Below are positions 1 to 6,668 of a DNA stretch of 21,911 nucleotides, one piece after another. The position numbers and the translations under genes were made by a program. This DNA is from a virus: the IMG/VR virus record IMGVR_UViG_3300029319_000584, positions 1 through 21,911 of that record; one strand, given 5' to 3'. Position 1 is the stretch's first letter, and the number at the start of each line of letters is the position of its first letter. The notes beneath the pieces are model-generated. The model saw nothing but the letters and a program-made list of their open reading frames with translations, was not told the origin of the DNA and did not search any database.

Positions 1-99
1 CCGATTATAGGGGTTGATGCTTTGCCCAACGTAAACAATCTCGTCTTGTTTAAACAGAATATAGATCGTAGCCCCTGTCATGTTCTTGTGAATACTCAC
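1..99 (-). CDS. GIY-YIG nuclease-family protein, N-terminal part only
   Basis: The gene runs off the left window edge, so only the N-terminus is present. Read leftward it gives ATIYIL, then VYVGQS and NPYNR, the spacing and residues of a GIY-YIG catalytic module (TIYIL for the GIY strand, VYVGQS for YIG, followed by an Arg). Such phage proteins are usually endonucleases, either homing enzymes or repair and degradation enzymes, but the catalytic Glu lies outside the window. I chose the GTG at 99 because AGGA sits 9 nt upstream and the CGCAACA leader motif (117-123) precedes it. Alternatives are ATG at 81, or a long in-frame extension to ATG at 213 that has weak family character. A stretch of GTTTAAAC (48-55) codes Phe-Lys here. 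Confidence 0.72.
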   Translation of the reverse strand, partial: MSIHKNMTGATIYILFKQDEIVYVGQSINPYNR

Positions 100-167
100 G
101 TTACATATTCCTGTCATGTTGCGAAGGTAAAGTGTGTGGTGAATGGAGGGATTGGCGGCATGAAAAT

Positions 168-194
168 CCTGTCTAACCTTTCCTTGCAGACAGG
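168..194 (-). terminator. candidate leftward terminator hairpin
   Basis: A 7-bp inverted repeat (CCTGTCT / AGACAGG) with a 13-nt loop is followed on the minus strand by ATTTTC. It lies between the stop of the HTH gene (323) and the GIY-YIG gene, a sensible place to end the leftward transcript or attenuate it. The U-run is short, so the call is tentative. The rest of 100-322 shows no convincing gene. Confidence 0.35.
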
Positions 195-322
195 CTGCGG
201 GGCCGCTCTTCATCCCCCCTCTTTCTGGTTGTACACCCTCTGGAGATAGGCAAATGAGAGCCTAATTGAGAGTGCTAGGAATAGGTCTGAGGTCACCACG
301 CCCCTAACCATCCGTCCCACAG

Positions 323-736
323 TTACCTTAACAACCGTTCAATCTCTTCAATCTCTTCGTTCCTTTGCTCTTGGGTCATCTCTGGCAACCCATGCTGCTT
401 GTCTATGTAATCTTTATCCGCAAGGTTCTTAACCTTACGATCAATAGTCTTGTCTGTCCTGTACTTTATTTTGTACACCCAGTTCCTAGAACACCCCTCC
501 CTTTCCGCTATCTTTATTGCTGGCTCCCCCGAAGATAAGGCTGACCGTATTCTCTCTGTTCTTGGGGAGTATCTGGTTGCCAGCTTAAGCTCTTCATATT
601 CTTGTGCGTTTAAACGAGAAAGAAGATGCTCTCTAACGGGGGTGACCGACATTCCAAGAACGTCTGAAATTTTTTTAATAGACTTGCCCTCTCTTCTCAT
701 CTTGATAGCAGCATCACTCCAAGGTGGGTAATTCAT
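323..736 (-). CDS. Putative DNA-binding protein with two helix-turn-helix segments
   Basis: 137 residues, basic in the middle. Residues 17-42 (GKSIKKISDVLGMSVTPVREHL) and 69-92 (SGEPAIKIAEREGCSRNWVYKI) both have the spacing of helix-turn-helix units: a small residue in the turn, then a helix with Ser/Arg that would enter the major groove. The C-terminus (120-137) is a charged Glu/Arg helix. Two HTH units in one chain suggest binding of a palindromic or bipartite site, so it could be a phage transcription regulator; a small terminase or recombinase accessory role is not excluded. ATG is directly adjacent to the TAA of the upstream gene, implying translational coupling. The gene contains one GTTTAAAC copy (608-615), coding Arg-Leu-Asn. 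I do not recognise a named family. Confidence 0.7.
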   Translation of the reverse strand: MNYPPWSDAAIKMRREGKSIKKISDVLGMSVTPVREHLLSRLNAQEYEELKLATRYSPRTERIRSALSSGEPAIKIAEREGCSRNWVYKIKYRTDKTIDRKVKNLADKDYIDKQHGLPEMTQEQRNEEIEEIERLLR

Positions 737-1138
737 TTAGTAATCCTCTGGTAGTAAAAGCGTTACGGTTTCATGTCCAGCGTCCATAATCATCCAGACA
801 TCATCGCCTTTAGGGTCTCTCGGATCTAATGGATACACACCCATGACCATCAACCCTTCTTGCAAAGACGTTTTATTTTGACGCACATCATCATCACAAC
901 TTTTCCCGAAGTCGCCTGAGTCAAATCGGTAAAATGTGTTTCTAATGTATGGCAGCGACAGCTCACCATGCTTGTTTTGTAATGCCTCTAAAGCAGAAGG
1001 AGTGACAGCTCCGACCTTCATATTCTTTAAAACATTCTTAAACCTGTCTGCCTTAAGCGTTGGCGGCTGAGATGGATTAGTCCATATATCCATAGAATGA
1101 ACATTCCGATACGCATTAAAGTCTATTACCTCACCCAT
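737..1138 (-). CDS. Conserved-type phage hypothetical protein
   Basis: 133 residues, soluble, no membrane segment. The N-terminus (MGEVIDFNAYRN) and the C-terminal part (VWMIMDAGHETVTLLLPEDY, about 114-133) resemble small phage early proteins that end in an Asp/Glu-Tyr after a hydrophobic strand, but I cannot assign a function. The start is well supported: AGGAG about 6 nt upstream and the CGCAACA leader motif at 1156-1162. It sits between a tiny membrane-protein gene, whose stop is 1 nt away, and the HTH gene, whose ATG directly follows its stop. The three are therefore probably one translational unit. Confidence 0.75.
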   Translation of the reverse strand: MGEVIDFNAYRNVHSMDIWTNPSQPPTLKADRFKNVLKNMKVGAVTPSALEALQNKHGELSLPYIRNTFYRFDSGDFGKSCDDDVRQNKTSLQEGLMVMGVYPLDPRDPKGDDVWMIMDAGHETVTLLLPEDY

Positions 1139-1139
1139 A

Positions 1140-1301
1140 CTATTCTCCTAATAAATGTTGCGAAACACATTGTCTATCCTGTCTGCACTGGTCACGAAAA
1201 TCTAACTCGTGAATATACAGATAACTTATTGCGCAAAGCGCAGTCAGCAGCCACCGCATAATGCGATTGGTTTGCTGTTTAAACAAACTTAACAGATCCA
1301 T
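1140..1301 (-). CDS. Small putative membrane protein (53 aa)
   Basis: I take the ATG at 1301 because AAGGGG lies 7 nt upstream; a longer reading to 1391 overlaps the upstream gene heavily and has no such site. The product has one likely membrane helix at about residues 15-30 (IMRWLLTALCAISYLYI) followed by a polar tail with three Cys and several Arg and His. This layout would fit a small inner-membrane or lysis-accessory protein, but no family is recognised. It overlaps the end of the preceding gene by 23 nt, and its last codons contain the ribosome binding site of the next gene. The overlap and short length keep confidence moderate. Confidence 0.5.
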   Translation of the reverse strand: MDLLSLFKQQTNRIMRWLLTALCAISYLYIHELDFRDQCRQDRQCVSQHLLGE

Positions 1302-1758
1302 TTGGTGACCCCTTAAACCCTTCAAACTTTCTGGCTTGCTCGACCATGAATACTGGAACCATTGCAGCAAATCCAACCTCTTTGTCCTCAAGGTATCTAA
1401 TCAAAACGAATACATCCCTTACATAATTGCCGCCTATCGTCCAGCGTCTTATGTTTGAGACTGCATCGCCGCCGTAAGATGGCCCATCTTTCCAGTTATG
1501 AATGTCTATCCTTACCTTCATGGGCGCTAACATTGTGTTCTTTTCCCCAGTTGCCAAGTCATACTGGTCTTCAAACTCTAGCTCCCATATAGCGTCAACC
1601 TTGTCGCCCCCTCCGTCTTGGGGTTTGCCGAATAACTCTTCGAGAACACGGTAGGAAATATGTAATTCCCCGATCATGTGTGAGCTGCCTGTCAATAAAA
1701 TTGGTTTGCCGTTCACTACATTAGCCTGTAGATCTGGCGCAAAATTGTTGTCGTTCAT
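1279..1758 (-). CDS. Phage hypothetical protein (159 aa)
   Basis: A soluble, mixed alpha/beta protein with no motif I can name. The middle (IWELEFEDQYDLATGEKNTMLAP, KVRIDIHNW) looks like beta strands, and the part around residues 100-125 (IRRWTIGGNYVRDVFVLIRYLED) like a compact hydrophobic core. Its stop codon TAA lies inside a GTTTAAAC site (1277-1284). The ATG overlaps the TGA of the downstream-coordinate gene (1755-1758) in an ATGA arrangement, so it is part of the coupled leftward run. Full-length reading frame and codon use like its neighbours support it being real. Confidence 0.75.
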   Translation of the reverse strand: MNDNNFAPDLQANVVNGKPILLTGSSHMIGELHISYRVLEELFGKPQDGGGDKVDAIWELEFEDQYDLATGEKNTMLAPMKVRIDIHNWKDGPSYGGDAVSNIRRWTIGGNYVRDVFVLIRYLEDKEVGFAAMVPVFMVEQARKFEGFKGSPNGSVKFV

Positions 1759-1955
1759 GTCGTTTCCTCGCTGCGAATTGATTTAAATTGCTTGGGGTTC
1801 TTGTTTAAACCCCATACATGAATTGTTATTGTCCCTCCCTCTTGGTTGTTGAGTATGTCCATATCGGCATTGATTGCCCACTTATCTCCGAGCTGATGAT
1901 TCAAAAAGAATTTCAGCTTCTTGGTTAAATCATCACCGTTCATTGAGCGTGCCAT
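1755..1955 (-). CDS. Small phage hypothetical protein (66 aa)
   Basis: A short protein with a basic helix near the N-terminus (DLTKKLKFFLNHQLGDKW) and a beta-rich second half (GGTITIHVWGLN). No family recognised. The start is uncertain: ATG at 1955 (MARSMNGD) or at 1943 (MNGDD), neither with an obvious Shine-Dalgarno, so it is probably translated by coupling from the upstream gene, with which it overlaps by 23 nt. Its stop overlaps the next ATG as ATGA. A GTTTAAAC copy (1803-1810) lies in it, coding Leu-Asn. Confidence 0.62.
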   Translation of the reverse strand: MARSMNGDDLTKKLKFFLNHQLGDKWAINADMDILNNQEGGTITIHVWGLNKNPKQFKSIRSEETT

Positions 1956-2121
1956 TCAATATATGCTTGAGGCGCACTGCCATCTGTATAGTTTGCGCCC
2001 AGTTATTGTCGTTACCCTCAGTCACAGAGCCGACATAGAATTCCAAGGCAAGAGCAAGCAGTCGCCGCTCCTCCTCTGTTATGCCTGTGATGTCGAATGT
2101 TTTCTTCTCCTGTACATTCAT
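1933..2121 (-). CDS. Small phage hypothetical protein (62 aa)
   Basis: Mostly helical, with ITEEERRLLALALEFYVGSV in the first half and MAVRLKHILNG in the second. No named family. AAGGAG lies 8 nt before the ATG, and the ATG overlaps the TGA of the preceding gene (ATGA at 2118-2121). Coupled expression in the leftward cluster is therefore likely. Confidence 0.68.
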   Translation of the reverse strand: MNVQEKKTFDITGITEEERRLLALALEFYVGSVTEGNDNNWAQTIQMAVRLKHILNGTLNER

Positions 2122-2372
2122 TGAGAGATCTCCTTCACCCGATTGTTGAAGGCATCTAAGATCATTTCTACCTGATACCCAAAGACAAACTTCTGAAAGT
2201 CAATATCCATTTCTGCCATGTCTACAGATGCATCTCTGCAAGACTGAACCGCTGACTGAAACACATAGAGTAATTCCTCTGGTCTGTTGACCTGATCGAA
2301 AGTGTCCCTAAGTGAATCAGTTAGAATTTCCTCTTGAATACCCTCGACCATATCAGTCATCCTGTTATTCAT
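2118..2372 (-). CDS. Small acidic phage hypothetical protein (84 aa)
   Basis: An acidic, almost wholly helical protein rich in Asp, Glu and Gln, with no Cys pairs, membrane segment or catalytic signature beyond isolated residues. AGGAG is 7 nt before the ATG, and the ATG overlaps the HNH gene's TGA. Acidic helical small proteins in phage early clusters are sometimes host-takeover or anti-defence factors, but nothing in this sequence shows that. Confidence 0.7.
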   Translation of the reverse strand: MNNRMTDMVEGIQEEILTDSLRDTFDQVNRPEELLYVFQSAVQSCRDASVDMAEMDIDFQKFVFGYQVEMILDAFNNRVKEISQ

Positions 2373-2788
2373 CCTGCTACTCCTTTCCGTTTAAACGATG
2401 TTGCATTGTTGCATCTGGCTCTGCCTTCTTGCGAGAGATTTGACGCATTGTGATTGTGTGAAAGTTCGTGACACTCCAAGCAAATTACCTGAAGGTTTTC
2501 TTTCTCGTTATTGGTGTGGTCACCATCGATGTGGTGAACCTCTAAACCCTTCGCGACCTTTACTTGATCGCATACCTCGCATTGCTTGCCGCGCTCTTTG
2601 AATAGATACTTGCGCAGCGTTCTTGATCGGTAGTCCGAACCCTTCCTGAATCGCAGCTTCCCAACGTACTCACCAGAACATTCTCGTGAGCAGAAGAAAC
2701 CGTTCTTCTGAGAGTATCGGTATTGGAAAATCAGCCCGCAGTTTTTGCACTCTGATGTTCCCCAGAACTGGGGGTTTTTGTTTGCCAT
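2369..2788 (-). CDS. HNH endonuclease with N-terminal zinc finger
   Basis: 139 residues in two metal-binding parts. The N-terminal finger uses C14-x2-C17 and C33-x3-C37 (SECKNCG and FFCSREC). The HNH (beta-beta-alpha-metal) domain follows: C70-x2-C73, the H85-H86 pair in LEVHHIDGD, Asn in KENLQV, and C103-x2-C106-H107. In this family the histidines hold a divalent ion that cuts DNA. It is first in a transcript: a TTGACA/TATTGT promoter and the CGCAACA motif lie just upstream. It may be a free-standing homing-type nuclease or take part in genome processing; it sits far from the terminase genes, so a packaging role is less likely. GTTTAAAC at 2389-2396 codes Phe-Lys. Confidence 0.88.
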   Translation of the reverse strand: MANKNPQFWGTSECKNCGLIFQYRYSQKNGFFCSRECSGEYVGKLRFRKGSDYRSRTLRKYLFKERGKQCEVCDQVKVAKGLEVHHIDGDHTNNEKENLQVICLECHELSHNHNASNLSQEGRARCNNATSFKRKGVAG

Positions 2789-2818
2789 CCTTGTCTCCTG
2801 TTGCGAATAGGAACCCCA

Positions 2819-2847
2819 ACAATAATTGGGCTGTTGAAATCTGTCAA
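2819..2847 (-). promoter_or_regulatory. Leftward sigma70-type promoter before the HNH gene
   Basis: On the minus strand TTGACA (2847-2842), a 17-nt spacer and TATTGT (2824-2819) match the housekeeping consensus closely. It sits in the only sizeable gap (2789-2866) of this part of the cluster. The predicted start near 2812 would place the CGCAACA motif (2805-2799) about 7 nt into the transcript, directly followed by GGAGA and the ATG at 2788. Confidence 0.65.
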
Positions 2848-2866
2848 CGTTTATTTAGTTTACAAT

Positions 2867-3172
2867 CTAATACCATTGCTTTTTGCCTCTGGTATTTGAT
2901 GAGTTCGCCATAGCGTTGCGTTGCGCGTTATTAAAATGCGCCCTCGCGTTGACCTTTACTTGCTGTTTATTTCTGATCGGCTGGTATTTGCTCACGCCCT
3001 CCTCAACCTGCTCGATCTCGCCGCCCTCGGCCAAGAACTTTTGAACCTGATCCTCCAGCTCTTTGCTTTCGTCAGCCTTGTCTGCCGACCTAAACGGCGC
3101 GACTCCATTGGTTAGCGTAAGAGCTTCCCGGTGGAATCCGGGTCTCTTTTGTTTGTTTAAACGTGACATCAT
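2867..3172 (-). CDS. Phage hypothetical protein (101 aa), basic ends
   Basis: A polar protein with basic N- and C-termini and an acidic helical middle (ADESKELEDQVQKFLAEGGEIEQVEEG, about 34-60). The opening SRLNKQKRPGFHREALTLTNG resembles a small protein family common in phage early regions, of unknown function. ATG at 3172 overlaps the previous TGA; a second ATG follows directly, so residue 2 may be the true start. GTTTAAAC (3155-3162) codes Arg-Leu-Asn near the N-terminus. The C-terminal Lys/Arg/Asn tail suggests contact with nucleic acid, which is only inference. Confidence 0.7.
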   Translation of the reverse strand: MMSRLNKQKRPGFHREALTLTNGVAPFRSADKADESKELEDQVQKFLAEGGEIEQVEEGVSKYQPIRNKQQVKVNARAHFNNAQRNAMANSSNTRGKKQWY

Positions 3173-3375
3173 TCTTCCTCTTCGCCAAATACGTTATTCC
3201 ATTCTTCAGGTGTCACCCCATTAATAATAAACTCCCGATCTTCTGGCGGTAGATCTGGCATAATATCTTGGATGTAACCTTCGCCTCGTATGTATTTTAC
3301 ATACTGAGCAGGGGTAATCGGAAGATCTTTTGTGCGTGTTTTGCCGCTGACTATTGATCGCCTTGTTACTTTCAT
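3169..3375 (-). CDS. Conserved small phage protein (MKVTRRS family, unknown function)
   Basis: 68 residues. The pattern MKVTRRSxxSGKTRTxDLPIT, then a central QDIMPDLPPEDREFIINGVTPEEW block, is one I know from many unrelated phage genomes as an early hypothetical protein. The basic first 20 residues and acidic C-terminus (GEEEE) make it strongly dipolar. The start overlaps the previous stop as ATGA, and its stop overlaps the next ATG in the same way. No enzymatic motif is visible. Confidence 0.8.
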   Translation of the reverse strand: MKVTRRSIVSGKTRTKDLPITPAQYVKYIRGEGYIQDIMPDLPPEDREFIINGVTPEEWNNVFGEEEE

Positions 3376-3599
3376 GCGCTTCCCTTCTTAGTGGTTAAAT
3401 AAAATGTGTACAGTATGAGCGCAACAAAGCTGGCTGATACTGCTATCAACATACACACCCCCATGATTCTGGATAGCGTGTCGCCTAGCTCGATGAATAC
3501 AAAGCCTGTGTACCCCATGAATAGGTTGGCAAGTACCCAACTCGATAGGCCCAGCAGGTTATAGATTAAACTGGCAAGTTGTTTAAACGTCATCTTCAT
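3372..3599 (-). CDS. Small two-helix membrane protein
   Basis: I place the start at 3599 (MKMTFKQL), 7 nt after GGAGG; two earlier in-frame starts (3623, 3605) are possible. The product has two hydrophobic segments, one around LIYNLLGLSSWVLANLFMG and one around IMGVCMLIAVSASFVALILY, and ends with a short basic tail (TTKKGSA). The layout is compatible with a holin-like or membrane-remodelling early protein, but there is no lysis gene beside it and it lies in the early cluster, so no function is assigned. It overlaps the previous gene by 17 nt. GTTTAAAC (3581-3588) lies in this overlap, giving Phe-Lys here and the stop codon of the neighbour. Confidence 0.68.
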   Translation of the reverse strand: MKMTFKQLASLIYNLLGLSSWVLANLFMGYTGFVFIELGDTLSRIMGVCMLIAVSASFVALILYTFYLTTKKGSA

Positions 3600-3795
3600 C
3601 TTCATCCCTCCCGACCAACTCAACGATAGATCCGAAATGTTTCTCGAATGTATCGAGCAGGTGATCGTAATCGCCTTCTTTCATTTCGTCCGTGATCGCC
3701 GTGGCATCCCAGCCAAGTTGCTTTGCAAAGTTCCTCGCGCATCCTAGCAGCGCAAAGGCATTACCGTCCGGGCCTGTTATGTCTATCTGTCTCAT
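3583..3795 (-). CDS. Conserved small phage protein (70 aa, MRQIDITGPDGNAF type)
   Basis: The opening MRQIDITGPDGNAFALLGCA and the DYDHLLDTFEKHFGSIVELV segment are familiar from many phage genomes as a small early protein of unknown function. The C-terminus is highly acidic (GRDEDEDDV). A hairpin of six G:C pairs (3808-3824) and the CGCAACA motif (3828-3834) precede AAGGA and the ATG, so its translation may be controlled by that structure. Confidence 0.78.
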   Translation of the reverse strand: MRQIDITGPDGNAFALLGCARNFAKQLGWDATAITDEMKEGDYDHLLDTFEKHFGSIVELVGRDEDEDDV

Positions 3796-3807
3796 CGTGT
3801 TATCCTT

Positions 3808-3824
3808 GGGGGGACAAGCCCCCC
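3808..3824 (-). promoter_or_regulatory. Intercistronic G/C hairpin, loop CTTGT
   Basis: On the minus strand six G, loop CTTGT, six C, ending 3 nt before AAGGA of the 3795 gene. There is no U-run, so it is more likely an mRNA-stability or translation-control hairpin than a terminator. It closely matches the hairpin after the capsid gene (16114-16132), which has the same loop on its sense strand. Confidence 0.55.
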
Positions 3825-3839
3825 TGTTGTTGCGAAAGG

Positions 3840-4079
3840 TTAAGCCAAGGGTACTCGGCTGAAGAAATGCTCTGGACTATCCCAGTGCCTGTCAGCCTCG
3901 GCCTTGTCAAGAAAGGCGTTCTGCCTACGAATTAGCGCAGTAATCATGCGCCTCTTCTTTGCGAGGGTTAGTCCGTTATCATCACGCACTGCGAAGATGA
4001 TCTCGGTTATTGCCTCTCCGATCTGGTGATCGGCCCACGTTGATGGCGTTTCGCCATCGGTCATATCAGTAGTGAACAT
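3840..4079 (-). CDS. Small phage hypothetical protein (79 aa)
   Basis: A mostly helical protein with a central basic segment (LAKKRRMITALIRRQNAFL, about 40-58). No family recognised; the basic helix could bind nucleic acid. AGGAG lies 6 nt before the ATG and the CGCAACA motif (4092-4098) directly precedes it. A long inverted repeat containing a TTGACA box lies upstream, so this gene may begin its own transcript. Confidence 0.7.
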   Translation of the reverse strand: MFTTDMTDGETPSTWADHQIGEAITEIIFAVRDDNGLTLAKKRRMITALIRRQNAFLDKAEADRHWDSPEHFFSRVPLA

Positions 4080-4104
4080 ATCGTTCTCCTATGTTGCGGT
4101 TTAC

Positions 4105-4140
4105 AATAGTGACACCACTGATACTGAGGTGTCAACTATT
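4105..4140. repeat. Inverted repeat, 12-13 bp arms, possible operator or terminator
   Basis: The arms AATAGTGACACC (4105-4116) and GGTGTCAACTATT (4128-4140) are complementary apart from one bulged base, with an 11-nt spacer. It occupies the gap between two leftward genes. On the minus strand a perfect TTGACA lies in one arm and TATTGT near the other, but 21 nt apart, too far for a normal promoter. On the plus strand the repeat is followed by TTATTTT. An operator for a dimeric protein or a hairpin in the leftward mRNA are both possible. Confidence 0.5.
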
Positions 4141-4148
4141 TATTTTGG

Positions 4149-4667
4149 TTATCGTTTTCTGCCTGACCAGACGCAAAGATTCTCTCCGCTTTCGCTTTGA
4201 TATACCTTCGGGTTTGGGTTGCCCATTGCGGCCACAACATTGGTTGCATATAACTCAAGTGCTTTGTTGTAAACGCATCTCGAATACTCCCTCCAATTCT
4301 GACCACAAATTGCTGGCGGCGTTTCCATGCAGTCATAAAAGTATTGGGTTACATCGTCGCTTAATCGCTGTTTAAACATCACGTTATCTGGATTCATCGC
4401 GTTTTCAGTTATGAGCCAGCCACACTCGAATAGCTCCGCGACCATATGCGTGGTCAAGTGATGCGTTCCAGACTCGCTGCGCACGCCGCCGATAATCCAT
4501 AATGGCACTTCGATACCTAGCGAATCGAGGCTAACGTTTGGTAGCTCCCAGAGTATCGAAACAATCTCCGCTGGGGTATGCTCTATGATTCTCTCGTATC
4601 CCAGAAAAGCGGCAACGTTCGCCGCTGCGTGTCTATCTGAGTATGGGAATTTGATTAGTGTTTTCAT
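4149..4667 (-). CDS. Phage hypothetical protein (172 aa)
   Basis: A soluble protein with a helical N-terminal half (DRHAAANVAAFLGYERI, PAEIVSILWEL) and a central GGVRSESGTHHLTTHMVAEL segment whose paired His residues could bind metal or serve catalysis, though no known motif is complete. Only one clear start: ATG at 4667 with AGGAAA upstream and the CGCAACA motif at 4682-4688. It lies 27 nt after the DUF7192-like gene, so it is in the same transcript as the ATPase module. GTTTAAAC (4370-4377) codes Phe-Lys. Confidence 0.75.
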   Translation of the reverse strand: MKTLIKFPYSDRHAAANVAAFLGYERIIEHTPAEIVSILWELPNVSLDSLGIEVPLWIIGGVRSESGTHHLTTHMVAELFECGWLITENAMNPDNVMFKQRLSDDVTQYFYDCMETPPAICGQNWREYSRCVYNKALELYATNVVAAMGNPNPKVYQSESGENLCVWSGRKR

Positions 4668-4694
4668 TTTGGTTTTTCCTATGTTGCGTTTTGT

Positions 4695-5531
4695 TTATGC
4701 GGCATCCGCTAGCTTGCTGGATGCCTCCCATTCTTTCTGAATTGTTTCTATTGCCTGTTCTTGTGTCTCGAATCCATCGTCGGAATACATTGGCCCGAGG
4801 TGCATAGCGTTTGCCTCTCTTAAATCATTCGGCATTTCGCTAGGCGCTCCGTATCCGGGAATGTAGTTATCGAAAGTGCATTCCATGACTCGGAATTTGC
4901 AGCGCCGTAGCATTGATGGGTGTGCCATTGTAAAGGCAATTCGATCTAAATCTAACAGCTCATCCGATTCCTTCGCGGTTACTGTATAGATCAATCTATC
5001 ATAGGTTTCTTCGCCTACTCTCGCGCCTGAAAAAAGATTTGAGCAATAGCACACCAATTTAACCCGCTTCCCGGATTGCTCTATCTGATCTATGAGCGCC
5101 ACAATCGCCGCTCCGCGCCTAATAATCGCTTCACTTGATACCACATGGCTAGCGCCGAAACTCGCGTATATGGTCACGATAGGCTGCTTAGAATTGGTTC
5201 CTGAGTCATGCAGCGTCATCATATTGGATGGCACGCCCGCCGCCGCCGCTGGTACGTTTGGAATCGCTCCCGCTGGCGCGTAGTTCCATTGGGGTTTATC
5301 GATTGGTTGTGTCCTAGCGAATGCGTATTCCGCTGAGCTAGCTAGATCGCTTCGCCCTTCATCCCATCCATTAACCGCCAGCTCGATTGCCTCATCAAAA
5401 CTATTTGAGCCAGTAAATGCAAAGTCATCATCTATGGATGCATCCATTTTGTTATCCTTCATTTTTGCAGTTCGCATAAACTCGATAAACTCTGGATATG
5501 ATTGATTAATTGTTAGTGTATTATTTTCCAT
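4695..5531 (-). CDS. DUF7192-like protein, probable partner of the MoxR ATPase
   Basis: 278 residues. Three landmarks match what I recall of the phage family DUF7192: SFDEAIELAVNGWDEG (44-59), NVPAAAAGVPSNM (92-104), and a core strand-helix-strand IVTIYASFGAS ... RRGAAIVALIDQIEQSGKRVKLV (118-160). That core resembles one half of a VWA-like alpha/beta fold, the classical partner of MoxR AAA+ ATPases, although the metal-site DxSxS is not present (ASFGAS at that place). It follows the ATPase gene by 14 nt. A GTTTAAAC site (5532-5539) lies exactly between GGAC and its ATG. The family assignment is from memory. Confidence 0.68.
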   Translation of the reverse strand: MENNTLTINQSYPEFIEFMRTAKMKDNKMDASIDDDFAFTGSNSFDEAIELAVNGWDEGRSDLASSAEYAFARTQPIDKPQWNYAPAGAIPNVPAAAAGVPSNMMTLHDSGTNSKQPIVTIYASFGASHVVSSEAIIRRGAAIVALIDQIEQSGKRVKLVCYCSNLFSGARVGEETYDRLIYTVTAKESDELLDLDRIAFTMAHPSMLRRCKFRVMECTFDNYIPGYGAPSEMPNDLREANAMHLGPMYSDDGFETQEQAIETIQKEWEASSKLADAA

Positions 5532-5545
5532 GTTTAAACGTCCTA

Positions 5546-6649
5546 TTAAGCTGCTAATGCGCGGGTTGCGTTTCGTACCTGTTCGCTGGCTTCGATCTTT
5601 TCAATATCGGTATCGTTAAAACCCTTATTGAAAATGACGTATGCTTTAACCTTCTCTAAACTCATACCCGCCGCTAGCAATTTAGCGCCCTTGATGCTCG
5701 CGCGTTGGCTAACGATATGCCTCATCTTGTGTTCGATTGCCGCTGCTCTAATCGCTTGGACGTAGTTAACCCATGCATCATTACCCGCTAGCGCCAGCTC
5801 TAGCTCTTCATCATAGTCCATTGGGATATTGATATAGCGGTCTAATGTCGCGCCGTCCATTGGGTTACGCCCGACGTATTGAGCATTCGCGCCATGCCCT
5901 ACAGTGTTACCTGTCGCGATTACTACGAAGTCTGGATGCTTTTCTACCATGCCGCATGGGAAGCTTGCTACGTCGTTAGCTAACATAGCGTTTAAACAGA
6001 GAAGTGCATTGGGGTTAGATGCGTCCATCTCATCAAATAAAACTAAACCGCCATTCTTGAAAGCCTTATAGAGCATCGTTTCGACGTAATTACCATGCGC
6101 GTCTATGAAACCCTCGAATTTATGCTCCATAGAGATAGCGCCGTATTCGTAGAATGGGAGGTCTAAAGCTTTAGCTACTTGCTCCGCTATGTAGGTTTTG
6201 CCGCTTCCCGCTGGGCCAACTAAGAAAACATTCTCTCGCAGCGCCGCGCTCATGAGCACATCTTCAAATACGGGATGCCTGTAACCAGTGCCTAGGTTTT
6301 TAACAGTGCCATCAATGTTTATGGTTAGTTCGGTTTTAACTGTTTTGCCGACCATATCTTTCAGCTCGTTTAGCTGGTTTTGCATCCCCTCCATAACGCG
6401 CGTTTGTACGCTCAATAGATCGCTTTCGGATACGTTAACGACGTTTGCGCTAGCGTCCGGACCTTGCAGCCACAAACGAATTAATGCCTCTGTATCCATT
6501 GAGGGCGCTCTCTTATAGAGAACAGCCAGTTTGCGGAGCGCCGCCATCTCCGCGACCGTTGGCTCCGCGCCCGCTTGAATATGCTTAAGAGCTAGATCCA
6601 TATAAATAAGATTTTGCTCGGATAAATTGTTAGAATGGTTGTAGTTCAT
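5546..6649 (-). CDS. MoxR/CobS-type AAA+ ATPase
   Basis: 367 residues. The N-terminal third is helical (leader and adaptor region); the AAA+ domain covers about 125-345. Visible motifs are Walker A GPAGSGKT (145-152), Walker B LVLFDEMD (202-209), sensor-1 region VVIATGN (242-248), and the conserved LDRY with an Arg finger candidate at R271. This is the MoxR/AAA_5 pattern, in which a hexamer remodels a partner protein, often together with a VWA-type protein. Here the next gene is a DUF7192-like protein and the previous one a SprT-type protease, suggesting one functional module. ATG at 6649 has AGGA about 9 nt upstream. GTTTAAAC lies inside at 5990-5997. Confidence 0.92.
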   Translation of the reverse strand: MNYNHSNNLSEQNLIYMDLALKHIQAGAEPTVAEMAALRKLAVLYKRAPSMDTEALIRLWLQGPDASANVVNVSESDLLSVQTRVMEGMQNQLNELKDMVGKTVKTELTINIDGTVKNLGTGYRHPVFEDVLMSAALRENVFLVGPAGSGKTYIAEQVAKALDLPFYEYGAISMEHKFEGFIDAHGNYVETMLYKAFKNGGLVLFDEMDASNPNALLCLNAMLANDVASFPCGMVEKHPDFVVIATGNTVGHGANAQYVGRNPMDGATLDRYINIPMDYDEELELALAGNDAWVNYVQAIRAAAIEHKMRHIVSQRASIKGAKLLAAGMSLEKVKAYVIFNKGFNDTDIEKIEASEQVRNATRALAA

Positions 6650-6668
6650 TTCGATAATTCCTATTTGG

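Noticed and set aside
22-249. Rightward ORF of 75 residues at the left edge
   Set aside because: It lies antisense to the GIY-YIG start and its leader, has no ribosome binding site, and looks like a shadow frame.
1140-1391. 83-residue version of the small membrane protein
   Set aside because: The longer reading overlaps its neighbour by 113 nt and has no ribosome binding site; ATG 1301 has AAGGGG at good spacing.
3372-3599. Calling the two-helix membrane protein a holin
   Set aside because: Topology fits, but no endolysin or spanin is nearby and it sits in the early cluster, so the name is not justified.
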